A program made the translations under genes and the position numbers. A stretch of DNA of 64,000 nt, from assembly GCA_934359755.1 (NCBI GenBank), contig CAKRLV010000006.1:62001-126000 (forward strand), read 5' to 3'. The notes beneath the pieces are model-generated. The model was not told the origin of the DNA. It saw only the letters and a program-made list of their open reading frames with translations, and did not search any database. This DNA is from an uncultured Agathobacter sp. Lineage in GTDB: Bacteria; Bacillota; Clostridia; Lachnospirales; Lachnospiraceae. How positions within the stretch are numbered: position 1 is the first letter of the stretch; every line of letters begins with the position of its first letter. Shown here in pieces: positions 41,374 through 51,600 of this stretch.

Positions 41374-41730
41374 ATGAAGCGAAATATAGGTATCTGTATT
41401 TTTGTATTATTTATAATTGCGGTTGGAGTGACTGTTTTAAGAGATAATATGGATGCAGATTCAATGAAAGCAGATACAAATGAGAGTACGCAATTTGTTG
41501 ATACGGAAGCAATGATTAAGACAAATGCGGAGGCTGACAATTTTAATTACTATATTGGATTGAAAGATGGAGTAATTGTTGTTTTTGAAAAAGATGGCAA
41601 AACAATTTATATTGAGACAGATATAAATACTTCACATTTTTCAGATGAAACAATAGAAAAACTTAGTCGGAAAATAGGTTATAATAATCTAGGTGATGTG
41701 TATGATTTTCTGGAGAGTTATTCCAGCTGA
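41374..41730 (+). CDS. BofC-like small secreted or membrane-anchored protein
   Basis: A 118-residue protein with one N-terminal membrane segment (IGICIFVLFIIAVGVTVL), a Thr/Asp-rich spacer, and a C-terminal unit reading YYIGLKDGVIVVFEKDGKT and ending LGDVYDFLESYSS. The end fits the BofC/YpeB-like C-terminal pattern common in Clostridial membrane proteins. BofC controls the intercompartment checkpoint of SigK in Bacillus, but the family resemblance here is limited to the last 60 residues. The ATG at 41374 follows GGGGTGAT. It is placed between the SpoVB-like gene and two flavoproteins. Confidence 0.6.
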   Translation: MKRNIGICIFVLFIIAVGVTVLRDNMDADSMKADTNESTQFVDTEAMIKTNAEADNFNYYIGLKDGVIVVFEKDGKTIYIETDINTSHFSDETIEKLSRKIGYNNLGDVYDFLESYSS

Positions 41731-41792
41731 TTAGTTGAATGTTTTATACCCTTGTGCTAAAATTAGTCGGTAGAAATTAGAAGTTGGTGAAT

Positions 41793-43031
41793 ATGAAAAA
41801 TACAGGTAAAACAATCTATGATGTAATTATTATCGGAGCTGGCGCATCTGGTATGATGGCTGCAATTACTGCAGCAAGAGAGGGTGCGCGAGTTCTTATT
41901 TTGGAGCATAAAGACAAAATTGGAAAGAAAATTTTAGCTACAGGAAATGGTAAATGCAACTACACTAATTCAGATATGTCTGCTGGTAAATATAATGGCA
42001 ATCTGGAACTTGTCAGGTCTGTACTAAGTAAGTTTTCTTTTGAACAGACTATTGAATTTTTCAATGGACTTGGAATATATCCCAAGAGCAAAAACGGATA
42101 CTATTATCCCAATTCTGAACAGGCACAGTCAATACTGACAGCACTTATGTTTGAACTGCAAAAGCTGCATATAAAAGTGTGTACTTTGATTGATATAAGA
42201 GATATAGATAAACACAAAGGTACATTTGAAGTGTATACAAGTGATGATGTGTTTTATTCAAAAAAGCTTATTATTGCAACTGGCCTGCTTGCAAATCCTA
42301 AGCTTGGGAGCGATGGAAGTATTTTTAAGATTGTTAAGGAATTAGGGCATCGTTTTACTCCGATTGTTCCAGCACTCTGTGGATTCTATTGCAGTGGCTT
42401 GGATTTTAAAAAAGCTTCTGGTGTAAGGACTGATGGAGAAGTTCTGGCATATGTCGATGGTAAGCTGGTTGCTTCTGATAGAGGGGAGATTCAGTTTACA
42501 GATTATGGTATTTCGGGAATACCTGTTTTTCAGATAAGCCACTTTTTATCATATGCTTTATATAACAAACAAAAGTGTGAAGTAAAGATTAATTTTTTCC
42601 CTGATATTACGTATGATAAGCTGATAGATTTTCTGATACATAGAAGAGATGAGGTACTATCTGAGGTATGTGCACTTGACTTTATGAACGGCATTATTAA
42701 TCAAAAACTTGCGAAGGCATTATTGGCAAAAGTGGGAATATTATATGAGATTAAAACAGCCAAAATATCTGATGGTGATATTCAAAAACTTGCAAAGATA
42801 CTCACATCTGCCACAGTAAGAGTTGAAAAATGGCGTGATTATGAGTTCGCACAGGTATGTGCAGGTGGAATACGGACAGAAGATATAGATATTTCATCTT
42901 TGGAGTCAAAAATTGTAGAAGGTTTGTATTTCGCAGGCGAGATACTTGATGTAGATGGAATCTGTGGCGGTTATAATCTTCAGTGGGCATGGGCAAGTGG
43001 ATTTGTTGCAGGAAGTAGTAAGCAGGAATAA
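41793..43031 (+). CDS. HI0933/BaiN-family flavoprotein oxidoreductase
   Basis: A 412-residue FAD protein. The N-terminal Rossmann loop is IIIGAGASGMMAAITAAREG, followed by the family marks KKILATGNGKCNYTN and, at the C terminus, GICGGYNLQWAWASG. Members include BaiN, implicated in bile-acid reduction in Clostridium scindens, but most homologues are widespread and uncharacterised, so no substrate is assigned. The ATG at 41793 is preferred to a TTG at 41784 because GGTGA lies between. A second, unrelated flavoprotein gene starts two bases after this one stops. Confidence 0.88.
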   Translation: MKNTGKTIYDVIIIGAGASGMMAAITAAREGARVLILEHKDKIGKKILATGNGKCNYTNSDMSAGKYNGNLELVRSVLSKFSFEQTIEFFNGLGIYPKSKNGYYYPNSEQAQSILTALMFELQKLHIKVCTLIDIRDIDKHKGTFEVYTSDDVFYSKKLIIATGLLANPKLGSDGSIFKIVKELGHRFTPIVPALCGFYCSGLDFKKASGVRTDGEVLAYVDGKLVASDRGEIQFTDYGISGIPVFQISHFLSYALYNKQKCEVKINFFPDITYDKLIDFLIHRRDEVLSEVCALDFMNGIINQKLAKALLAKVGILYEIKTAKISDGDIQKLAKILTSATVRVEKWRDYEFAQVCAGGIRTEDIDISSLESKIVEGLYFAGEILDVDGICGGYNLQWAWASGFVAGSSKQE

Positions 43032-43033
43032 TT

Positions 43034-44617
43034 ATGTTAAGAATAAATCAGATAAAGCTTCCAATTGATCATGATAAAAAACAGTTGGAAGTTAAAATTA
43101 GAAAAATCCTAAAATTAAACAAAAATACACCAATTGATTATGAAATTTTTAAAAGGTCTATTGATGCAAGAAAGAAACCTGATTTGTATTATGTCTATTC
43201 GGTAAATGTTCATATAAACAATGAAATGGGGCTGGTAGAGCGTTTGAAGAACAAATCAGTTATGATTGTAGAGGATAAGGTTTATCAGGTTCCTGAATGT
43301 GGAGATAGGATACTTAAAAATAGGCCAGTAGTAGTTGGAGCAGGCCCTGCTGGCTTGTTTTGTGCATATGTATTGTGTGAGGCTGGATTTTCTCCGATTG
43401 TAATAGAAAGAGGCATGAAGATAGAAGAAAGGCAGAAGGAAGTTGCCAGATTCTGGAAAAGTGGGATTCTTAATCCAAATTCAAATGTCCAGTTTGGCGA
43501 GGGTGGAGCCGGTACATTTTCAGATGGAAAATTAAATACTGCGGTCAAAGATCCTATTGGACGAAACCGACTTGTTCTTGAAACATTCGTAAAATTCGGA
43601 GCTCAAAGTTCTATTCTTTATGAAGGTAAGCCTCATATCGGTACAGATATTCTTTCAAATGTGATAATAAACATGAGAAATTATCTCATAGAAAAAGGAT
43701 GTGAATTCAGATTTGAGACTCGTCTATCTGATATAATTATTGATGGCAATAAAATTACTAAGATAGTATGTGATGATCGCAGCATGGAAGCAGATGTTCT
43801 AGTGCTTGCATTAGGGCATAGTTCTAGAGATACATTTATCAGGCTTCATGAACTTGGAATTCCTATGGAAGCCAAGAATTTTGCAGTAGGATTTCGAGTA
43901 GAACATCCACAGAAGATGATTGATGAATGTATGTATGGAAGCAGTCGGATTGATTTGCCAGCGTCACCATACAAGGTTACGTCAAATTTTCCGAATGGAA
44001 GAGGTGTCTATTCGTTTTGCATGTGTCCAGGTGGCTATGTAGTTAATTCTTCATCAGAACAGGGATGTACTGTTGTAAATGGTATGAGCTATTCTAAGAG
44101 AGATGGATTAAATGCCAACAGTGCAATTATTGTTTCAGTTACACCGCAGGATTTTGGAGAGACCGACGCACTTGCGGGAATGCGCTATCAGATACAACTC
44201 GAAGAGAAAAATTATCAGATTGGAAACGGCAGAATACCCCAGCAATTATTTGGTGATTTCTGTAATAATACAGTATCGACGTCATATGGAGAATTTGAGT
44301 CGATGACAAAGGGAGATACAGTTTTTGCGAATTTAAGGGGGCTTATGTCTGAAGACATGGAGACATCTTTTATACTTGGAATGCAACATTTTGGTCATAT
44401 AGTACCAGAATTTGACAGAAAAGATGCAATATTGTCTGGCATGGAAACTCGAACCTCGTCACCAATAAGAATTAATAGAGGAAGCGGTTTTGAAAGCGAG
44501 ATACATGGATTGTATCCGTGTGGTGAAGGTGCTGGTTATGCTGGTGGAATTACATCAGCAGCGATGGATGGAATTAAAGTTGCGGAAGCTATCATTAGAA
44601 AATACAAACCAAATTAA
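43034..44617 (+). CDS. FAD-dependent dehydrogenase of the COG2509 type
   Basis: A 527-residue protein with an N-terminal domain of about 90 residues (LRINQIKLPIDHDKKQLEVK) and an FAD domain opening with PVVVGAGPAGLFCAYVLCEAG. The NVQFGEGGAGTFSDGKLNT segment and C-terminal GEGAGYAGGITSAAMDGIK are diagnostic of this uncharacterised dehydrogenase family, common in anaerobes. The substrate is unknown. It is two bases downstream of the BaiN-like gene and 20 bases upstream of mutS, in one transcription direction. The ATG has only a weak ribosome site and may be translated by coupling. Confidence 0.88.
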   Translation: MLRINQIKLPIDHDKKQLEVKIRKILKLNKNTPIDYEIFKRSIDARKKPDLYYVYSVNVHINNEMGLVERLKNKSVMIVEDKVYQVPECGDRILKNRPVVVGAGPAGLFCAYVLCEAGFSPIVIERGMKIEERQKEVARFWKSGILNPNSNVQFGEGGAGTFSDGKLNTAVKDPIGRNRLVLETFVKFGAQSSILYEGKPHIGTDILSNVIINMRNYLIEKGCEFRFETRLSDIIIDGNKITKIVCDDRSMEADVLVLALGHSSRDTFIRLHELGIPMEAKNFAVGFRVEHPQKMIDECMYGSSRIDLPASPYKVTSNFPNGRGVYSFCMCPGGYVVNSSSEQGCTVVNGMSYSKRDGLNANSAIIVSVTPQDFGETDALAGMRYQIQLEEKNYQIGNGRIPQQLFGDFCNNTVSTSYGEFESMTKGDTVFANLRGLMSEDMETSFILGMQHFGHIVPEFDRKDAILSGMETRTSSPIRINRGSGFESEIHGLYPCGEGAGYAGGITSAAMDGIKVAEAIIRKYKPN

Positions 44618-44637
44618 TAAAAGTGAGGACTGATATA

Positions 44638-47277
44638 GTGCTTGATGTTACACCAATGATGCAGCATTATCTGCAAACAAAAGAAGAATATAAAGATTGT
44701 ATTTTATTTTACCGATTAGGTGATTTTTATGAGATGTTTTTTGAGGATGCAAAGATTGTATCAAAGGAACTTGAACTTACACTTACAGGTAAAAGCTGTG
44801 GACTTGAAGAGAGAGCCCCGATGTGTGGAATACCACATCATGCGGTTGATACATATCTTACAAGACTTGTTGCAAAGGGCTATAAGGTTGCAATATGTGA
44901 GCAGGTTGAGGATCCAAAACTTGCAAAAGGAATTGTAAAAAGGGAAGTAGTAAGAATTGTTACGCCTGGAACTAATATAGATATGCAGTCACTTGATGAG
45001 GCTAAGAATAATTATATTATGTGTATTGTATATCTTGAAGACAAATATGGAATTGCGACATCAGATGTAACAACAGGAGATTTTTTTGTTACTGAGGTTG
45101 ATTCAGACAGAAAATTACTTGATGAATTAAACCGATTTATGCCATCAGAGATTATATGTAATGATGCATTTAGAATGAGTGGAGTTGATGTTGAAGATTT
45201 AAAGGAAAGACTTTCTATAGCAATATCGTACCTTGATTCATGGTATTTTAAGGAGGAGACTGCTAAGGAGACTTTACTTGATCACTTTCATATACAGACT
45301 TTGCAGGGACTTGGTCTGGAGGATTATGATTGTGGCGTGATTTCATCAGGGGCATTGCTTAAGTATCTGTATGAGACACAGAAGAATTCCCTTGATAATA
45401 TATTAGAGATACATCCGTATTCAATCGGAAAGTATATGATTATCGACAGTTCGTCAAGGCGTAATCTTGAATTGGTTGAGACATTGCGTGAAAAGCAAAA
45501 AAGAGGATCGTTGCTTTGGATTCTTGACAAGACAAAGACCGCCATGGGAGCAAGGCTTCTTCGTTCTTATGTAGAACAGCCGCTTATTAATTATGATGAG
45601 ATAATTAAGCGTCAGAATTTTATAGAAGCACTGAATAATAATGAGATTACAAGAGAAGAATTCAGGGAATATCTAAGTCCTATATATGATCTTGAAAGAC
45701 TAATTACAAGGATTACTTATCAGTCGGCAAATCCAAGAGATTTAATTGCTTTTAAAAATTCACTGAAGATGCTTCCGCCGATTAAGACACTTATGGACGA
45801 TGTTGAATGCGAATTGGTTGATGAGATAAGGCAGAATTTTGACTGCCTGGCGGATTTATATGATTTACTTGACAGGTCAATCGATGAGGAGCCACCTATC
45901 TCTGTCAGGGACGGAGATATCATAAAAACCGGTTACAATCAGGAAGTGGACAGATTAAGGGAAGCAAAGACACAGGGAAAGACCTGGCTGGCAGACTTAG
46001 AGTCAAAAGAGCGCGAGAAGACAGGGATTAAGTCTCTTCGAATCAAATATAATAAAGTATTTGGCTATTACCTTGAAGTGACGAATTCATTCAAGGATCT
46101 CGTCCCTGATTATTATGTCAGAAAGCAGACACTTACAAATGCTGAGAGATACATTACACCTGAGCTTAAAGAGTTAGAGGATACAATACTTGGTTCGGAA
46201 GACAGACTTGTGCAGTTGGAATATGAATTGTTTAAGGAAGTGCGGGATACAATTGCAAAGGATGTAAAACGTATTCAGAAAACAGCGAAGGCTATAGCTA
46301 AAATAGATACATTTGTATCGCTTGCCGTCGTCGCAGGACAGAATAATTACTGCAAACCACAGATTAATACAGAGGGTATAATTGATATTAGGAATGGACG
46401 TCATCCTGTTGTTGAAAAAATGATTAACAATGATATGTTTATAGAAAATGATACATATCTTGACAATAAAAACAATCGTATTTCAATTATTACAGGTCCA
46501 AATATGGCTGGTAAATCTACATATATGCGACAGACTGCACTAATTGTGCTTATGGCTCAGATTGGAAGCTATGTTCCTGCGCAATCAGCTAATATCGGAA
46601 TTGTAGACAGGATATTTACAAGAGTTGGTGCATCGGATGACCTCGCTTCAGGCCAGAGTACTTTCATGGTTGAGATGAACGAGGTGTCAAATATCCTTAG
46701 AAATGCAACGGCCAATTCGCTGCTTATTCTTGACGAGATAGGACGAGGCACAAGCACATTTGATGGATTAAGTATTGCCTGGGCGGTAGTCGAACATATA
46801 GGAGATACAAAGCTTCTTGGTGCGAAGACATTATTTGCTACACATTATCATGAACTGACTGAATTAGAAGGGAAGCTTGATGGTGTCAATAACTATTGCA
46901 TAGCTGTAAAAGAAAAAGGCGACGATATAGTTTTTCTTAGAAAAATTATAAAAGGTGGAGCAGATAAAAGTTATGGAATTCAGGTCGCTAAACTTGCAGG
47001 ACTTCCAGAAACGGTTGTTGAAAGAGCTAAAGAAATAGTTGAGGAACTTTTATCAAATGATATTACTGATACAGTAAAGAATATATCTGTTTCTACACCG
47101 AAGAAGAAAACTAAGAAAAAAGAGGATACAGATATGCAGCAATTGTCACTATTTGGCAATGGCAAGGATGAGGAAATAGTTGAGGAACTAGCTTCGATTG
47201 ATGTGGGAAATATGACGCCGATAGAGGCACTTAATAAGTTATACGAGTTACAAAATAAGGCTAAAAATCGCTGGTAG
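44638..47277 (+). CDS. mutS: DNA mismatch repair protein MutS
   Basis: Recognises mispairs and recruits MutL. The protein has about 879 residues with the mismatch-contact motif GDFYEMFFEDA (the Phe wedge and Glu), connector, core and clamp domains, then the ABC ATPase with Walker A GPNMAGKST and signature/Walker B ILDEIGRGTSTFDGLS, and a C-terminal tail ending with a beta-clamp-like QQLSLF. The start is taken as the GTG at 44638, nine bases after GAGG, which gives the usual N terminus with TPMMQHYLQTK; a GTG at 44623 is the alternative. mutL follows 14 bases later. Confidence 0.96.
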   Translation: MLDVTPMMQHYLQTKEEYKDCILFYRLGDFYEMFFEDAKIVSKELELTLTGKSCGLEERAPMCGIPHHAVDTYLTRLVAKGYKVAICEQVEDPKLAKGIVKREVVRIVTPGTNIDMQSLDEAKNNYIMCIVYLEDKYGIATSDVTTGDFFVTEVDSDRKLLDELNRFMPSEIICNDAFRMSGVDVEDLKERLSIAISYLDSWYFKEETAKETLLDHFHIQTLQGLGLEDYDCGVISSGALLKYLYETQKNSLDNILEIHPYSIGKYMIIDSSSRRNLELVETLREKQKRGSLLWILDKTKTAMGARLLRSYVEQPLINYDEIIKRQNFIEALNNNEITREEFREYLSPIYDLERLITRITYQSANPRDLIAFKNSLKMLPPIKTLMDDVECELVDEIRQNFDCLADLYDLLDRSIDEEPPISVRDGDIIKTGYNQEVDRLREAKTQGKTWLADLESKEREKTGIKSLRIKYNKVFGYYLEVTNSFKDLVPDYYVRKQTLTNAERYITPELKELEDTILGSEDRLVQLEYELFKEVRDTIAKDVKRIQKTAKAIAKIDTFVSLAVVAGQNNYCKPQINTEGIIDIRNGRHPVVEKMINNDMFIENDTYLDNKNNRISIITGPNMAGKSTYMRQTALIVLMAQIGSYVPAQSANIGIVDRIFTRVGASDDLASGQSTFMVEMNEVSNILRNATANSLLILDEIGRGTSTFDGLSIAWAVVEHIGDTKLLGAKTLFATHYHELTELEGKLDGVNNYCIAVKEKGDDIVFLRKIIKGGADKSYGIQVAKLAGLPETVVERAKEIVEELLSNDITDTVKNISVSTPKKKTKKKEDTDMQQLSLFGNGKDEEIVEELASIDVGNMTPIEALNKLYELQNKAKNRW

Positions 47278-47291
47278 AAAGGTTAAAAATA

Positions 47292-49301
47292 ATGGCTCAG
47301 ATTACATTATTAAATCAGGAGACAATTGATAAAATTGCTGCAGGTGAAGTTGTTGAACGTCCGTGTTCAGTTGTAAAGGAGCTCGTTGAGAATGCGATAG
47401 ATGCTGGAGCTTCTGCAATAACCATAGAGATAAAAGAGGGCGGAATTTCTTTTATAAGAATTACTGACAATGGATGTGGAATCGACAGGGAACAGGTTCC
47501 GCTTGCTTTTTTGCGTCATTCAACTAGCAAAATCCGCAGTGTTGAGGATTTGATGAGCGTCAAGTCATTAGGTTTCAGAGGAGAGGCTTTATCAAGTATT
47601 GCAGCTATATCAAGAGTGGAATTGATTACAAAGACATATGATAATCTGACAGGTACAAGATATATTATTGAAGGTTCTAAAGAGATTGCAAACGAAGAGA
47701 TTGGTGCGCCTGAGGGAACAACATTTCTTGTGAGAGATATCTTTTACAACACTCCCGCAAGAAAAAAATTCCTTAAATCTGCCCAGACAGAAGGCGCTTA
47801 CATAAGTGATATGGTAGAAAAACTTGCATTATCGCATCCAGAGATTTCTTTTAAATTCATAAATAATAATCAGACAAAGCTTCATACTTCTGGTAATGGC
47901 AATCAAAAAGATTTGATTTATCATATTTTTGGAAGAGAGATTGCGGCAGCTGTTTTAGAACTTGAGTATGAGTGTGAGTATTTTAAAGTTCATGGATATA
48001 TTGGGAAGCCTGTAATCACAAGAGGAAACAGAAACTATGAGAATTATTTTATCAATGGAAGATATATAAAGAGTTCTTTATTATCAAAGGCTATAGAAGA
48101 GGCATATAAGAATTTTCTGATGCAGCACCAGTATCCTTTTACTGTATTGTATTTTGAGTTTTATGGGGAATCACTTGATGTGAATGTCCATCCGACAAAG
48201 ATGGAACTTCGATTTGATAATAATCAGGAAGTTTACAAGGCGTTGTGTGATGTGATATTTGAGAGACTTTCACACAAAGAGATGATACCTGTTGTTCCTG
48301 TTGATGATAAGACCGGTGGGGAAAAAGTGGTTCATGAATACAGTGAGCCGATACCTGAACCATTTGAAACACGCAGATTAAATGATATTCTAAAGAAAAT
48401 AGATTATCCTGATTACGATAAGAAAGAGTCTGCAAAGGTAAGTGAGAGTAATAGTACAAATAATGCTGAAAGCAGTAATTTCTTAAATTCATATAGTGGC
48501 AGCACAGACAGTAAAGACAAAAATAGTTATGCCGATGGAAGCAGTGTTAATAATATAAACAGTGGTAATGATTTTAATAATCCTGGTAGTTTTAACAACA
48601 GCAATAATGGCAATGTTAATGGCAATTCAGATTCGCCTGAAAATGATTTTCTTAATGACACAACAAAGTATGAGAACATTAAATTACAGGATATAAGTGA
48701 TGATTTCCTTACGGAAGATGCAAAGAAGAAACACAAAATAATCGGCCAATTATTCAAGACATACTGGCTTATTGAATATGAGGATAAATTATTTATAATA
48801 GACCAGCATGCAGCGCATGAAAAAGTACTGTATGAGAGGACTATGTCAAAGTTGAAAGATAAAGTATTTACATCACAGACTATTAGCCCACCGATTATTA
48901 TTTCTTTGGACGCAAAGGAGACAGAGATGCTTGAAAAACACAGGGAACAGATTGAAAAAATGGGCTATGTGGTTGAGTCCTTTGGCGGCAAGGAATATAT
49001 GATTAGTGCGATTCCAGACAATCTGTTTCATATTGATATGAAAGATCTGTTTATAGAAATGCTTGATGATTTTGCAAATATTTCAGGCAGGGAGACACCT
49101 GAACTTATCCTTGAAAAAGTGGCATCTATGTCATGCAAAGCTGCGGTAAAAGGTAATGATAAGCTGTCACTCCCAGAAATTGAGGCACTTATAGATGAGC
49201 TGCTTACGCTCGAGAATCCATACAATTGTCCGCATGGAAGACCAACTATAATATCAATGACAAAGTATGAGATTGAGAAGAAATTCAAGAGAATAGTATA
49301 A
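47292..49301 (+). CDS. mutL: DNA mismatch repair protein MutL
   Basis: A 669-residue MutL of the endonuclease type. The N-terminal GHKL ATPase (about 1-330) has ELVENAIDAGA, DNGCGI and GFRGEAL. A linker (about 370-460) is strongly Asn/Ser/Gly-rich. The C-terminal dimer domain carries the nicking motif DQHAAHEKVLYE (DQHAx2Ex4E), plus a CPHGRP zinc-site motif near the end, so this MutL should nick DNA, in line with the absence of MutH in Firmicutes. It follows mutS by 14 bases and precedes miaA by 12. Confidence 0.96.
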   Translation: MAQITLLNQETIDKIAAGEVVERPCSVVKELVENAIDAGASAITIEIKEGGISFIRITDNGCGIDREQVPLAFLRHSTSKIRSVEDLMSVKSLGFRGEALSSIAAISRVELITKTYDNLTGTRYIIEGSKEIANEEIGAPEGTTFLVRDIFYNTPARKKFLKSAQTEGAYISDMVEKLALSHPEISFKFINNNQTKLHTSGNGNQKDLIYHIFGREIAAAVLELEYECEYFKVHGYIGKPVITRGNRNYENYFINGRYIKSSLLSKAIEEAYKNFLMQHQYPFTVLYFEFYGESLDVNVHPTKMELRFDNNQEVYKALCDVIFERLSHKEMIPVVPVDDKTGGEKVVHEYSEPIPEPFETRRLNDILKKIDYPDYDKKESAKVSESNSTNNAESSNFLNSYSGSTDSKDKNSYADGSSVNNINSGNDFNNPGSFNNSNNGNVNGNSDSPENDFLNDTTKYENIKLQDISDDFLTEDAKKKHKIIGQLFKTYWLIEYEDKLFIIDQHAAHEKVLYERTMSKLKDKVFTSQTISPPIIISLDAKETEMLEKHREQIEKMGYVVESFGGKEYMISAIPDNLFHIDMKDLFIEMLDDFANISGRETPELILEKVASMSCKAAVKGNDKLSLPEIEALIDELLTLENPYNCPHGRPTIISMTKYEIEKKFKRIV

Positions 49302-49313
49302 GAGGAAGAATTG

Positions 49314-50261
49314 ATGAGTAAAAAACCTATGGTGATTCTGACAGGACCGACGGCTGTGGGAAAGACAGAATTATCAATTAAGCTCGCAAAAGCGATAAAT
49401 GGTGCAATTATTTCAGCTGATTCAATGCAGATATATAAGTATATGGATATTGGTTCGGCGAAGATAACACCACGGGAAATGCAAGGAATAAAGCATTATC
49501 TGGTGGATGAGCTTATGCCAGAGGATGACTTTAATATATATAGATTTAAGCAGATGGCACAGGAAGCGTTGGAAGAGATATATTCAGAAGGTAAGCTTCC
49601 TATTATCGTGGGCGGTACTGGATTTTATATTCAGGGACTATTATATGACATAGATTTTACAAAACAGGATGTAGATATGTCTTACCGCCATAAATTGCAG
49701 AAATTTGCTGATGAAAACGGCGCACATGCATTGCATGAATTACTAAAAGATATAGATCCTGTCTCTTATGAGACAATCCATGAGAATAATATCAAAAGAG
49801 TGATACGTGCGCTAGAGTATTACGAACAGAATAACGAACCAATTTCAAAGCATAATGAACAGGAAAGTACTAAAGAATCGCCTTATAATTTTGCTTATTT
49901 TGTATTGAATGATATGAGACAGAATCTGTACAATAGAATAGATAAAAGAGTTGACATCATGATGGAAGAGGGACTCTTAGATGAAATACGGAAATTAAAG
50001 AATATGGGGTATACAAAAGATATGGTATCTATGCAGGGAATTGGATATAAGGAAATGCTTAGATATCTTGATGGTGAGTATTCGCTTGAAGATGCAGTAG
50101 AGAAAGTAAAGCAGGAGTCAAGACGATTTGCTAAAAGACAGCTCACCTGGTTTAGAAGAGAAAAAGAAGTAATATGGATTGATAAAGATAAGTATGATTA
50201 TGACGAAGGCAGAATTATGATGTTTATAGAGAATACTTTGAAGGAAAAAGGAGTAATTTGA
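49314..50261 (+). CDS. miaA: tRNA dimethylallyltransferase
   Basis: Adds a dimethylallyl group to adenosine 37 of tRNAs that read UNN codons. The 315-residue protein has the P-loop GPTAVGKTELS, the ISADSMQIYKYMDIGSAK segment that recognises substrate, and VGGTGFYIQGLLY. The C-terminal zinc-finger-like part is typical (KRQLTWFRRE). The ATG at 49314 follows AGAGGAAG. It is downstream of mutL, as in many bacteria, and shares one base with the start of the next gene (TGATG). Confidence 0.96.
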   Translation: MSKKPMVILTGPTAVGKTELSIKLAKAINGAIISADSMQIYKYMDIGSAKITPREMQGIKHYLVDELMPEDDFNIYRFKQMAQEALEEIYSEGKLPIIVGGTGFYIQGLLYDIDFTKQDVDMSYRHKLQKFADENGAHALHELLKDIDPVSYETIHENNIKRVIRALEYYEQNNEPISKHNEQESTKESPYNFAYFVLNDMRQNLYNRIDKRVDIMMEEGLLDEIRKLKNMGYTKDMVSMQGIGYKEMLRYLDGEYSLEDAVEKVKQESRRFAKRQLTWFRREKEVIWIDKDKYDYDEGRIMMFIENTLKEKGVI

Positions 50262-51550
50262 TGAGTGATATTTTAAGAGCTAAATATGAGAAACTTGGAA
50301 TTTGCAAAGAAGTATATGAATTTGGCGCGAAAATCGAAAAAAATTTAAAAGAAAGATTTGAGCAGATTGATGATAATGCACAGCTTAATCAATTAAAAGT
50401 TATAGAAGCGATGCAGAAAAATAAAGTAAGTGCTGAATGTTTTCAGATGTCAAGTGGATATGGTTATAATGACATGGGAAGGGATACACTTGAAAAGGTA
50501 TACGCAGACTGCTTTCATGGAGAGGATGCACTTGTAAGACCTCAGATTACATGTGGAACACATGCGCTTGCACTTGCACTTATGTCTAATCTTCGTCCAG
50601 GAGATGAACTTTTATCCCCTGTGGGAAAGCCATATGATACATTGGAAGAAGTAATTGGAATAAGACCTTCAAAAGGTTCGCTTAAAGAATATGGTATTTC
50701 ATATGCCCAGGTTGATCTGCTTGCGAATGGAGATTTTGATTTTGACGGAATAAGGAATGCAATAAACGATAAGACAAAGCTTATTACAATACAGCGTTCA
50801 AAGGGATATGCTACAAGACCGACACTTTCGGTAGAACGAATTGGACAGCTTATATCTTTTGTTAAAGAAATAAAACCTGATGTAATCTGTATGGTAGACA
50901 ATTGTTATGGTGAGTTTGTTGAGGACAGGGAGCCACTTGATGTGGGAGCTGATATGATAGTTGGTTCTCTAATTAAAAATCCAGGGGGAGGACTTGCACC
51001 GATAGGCGGCTATATAGTTGGCAAAAGGGAATGTGTTGATAATGCAGCATACCGACTCACATCACCTGGTTTAGGCAAAGAGGTGGGTGCAAGCCTTGGT
51101 GTGATACAATCATTTTATCAAGGGCTTTTTATGGCACCGACTGTTGTAGCGGGAGCATTAAAAGGTGCGATATTTGCAGCCAATATATATGAAAAATTAG
51201 GATTTAAAGTAGTTCCAGATAGTAAAGAAAGCAGACATGATATAATACAGGCAGTAGAGTTTAATAATAAAGACTGTATGATTTCTTTTTGTGAGGGAAT
51301 ACAGGCCGCAGCACCGGTTGACAGCTATGTAACACCAGAACCATGGGCTATGCCAGGCTATGACAGTGATGTAATCATGGCTGCAGGTGCTTTTGTACAG
51401 GGCTCATCAATTGAATTATCAGCTGATGGTCCAGTAAAACCACCTTATGCAGTTTATTTTCAGGGTGGACTTACATGGTATCATGCAAAGCTTGGAATTC
51501 TTATGTCTTTACAAAAACTTTATGAGCGAAAACTTGTTAAGCTAGATTAG
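50261..51550 (+). CDS. YnbB-type PLP-dependent (methionine gamma-lyase-like) protein
   Basis: A 429-residue PLP enzyme of the aluminium-resistance/YnbB group, within the Cys/Met metabolism lyase family. The PLP lysine lies in IVGSLIKNPGGGLAPIGGYI, and earlier motifs are CGTHALALAL and MVDNCYGEF with the pyridine-binding Asp. Its reaction is unknown; the aluminium-resistance name is historical. In Bacillus ynbB is close to miaA, and here it begins in the TGA of miaA, so the neighbourhood is conserved. AAAGGAG precedes the ATG at about seven bases. Confidence 0.88.
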   Translation: MSDILRAKYEKLGICKEVYEFGAKIEKNLKERFEQIDDNAQLNQLKVIEAMQKNKVSAECFQMSSGYGYNDMGRDTLEKVYADCFHGEDALVRPQITCGTHALALALMSNLRPGDELLSPVGKPYDTLEEVIGIRPSKGSLKEYGISYAQVDLLANGDFDFDGIRNAINDKTKLITIQRSKGYATRPTLSVERIGQLISFVKEIKPDVICMVDNCYGEFVEDREPLDVGADMIVGSLIKNPGGGLAPIGGYIVGKRECVDNAAYRLTSPGLGKEVGASLGVIQSFYQGLFMAPTVVAGALKGAIFAANIYEKLGFKVVPDSKESRHDIIQAVEFNNKDCMISFCEGIQAAAPVDSYVTPEPWAMPGYDSDVIMAAGAFVQGSSIELSADGPVKPPYAVYFQGGLTWYHAKLGILMSLQKLYERKLVKLD

Positions 51551-51600
51551 GTGTGATAAAATGCCTTTGTGCCCTTTGGGAGAGTAGAAAGGCACACAAT

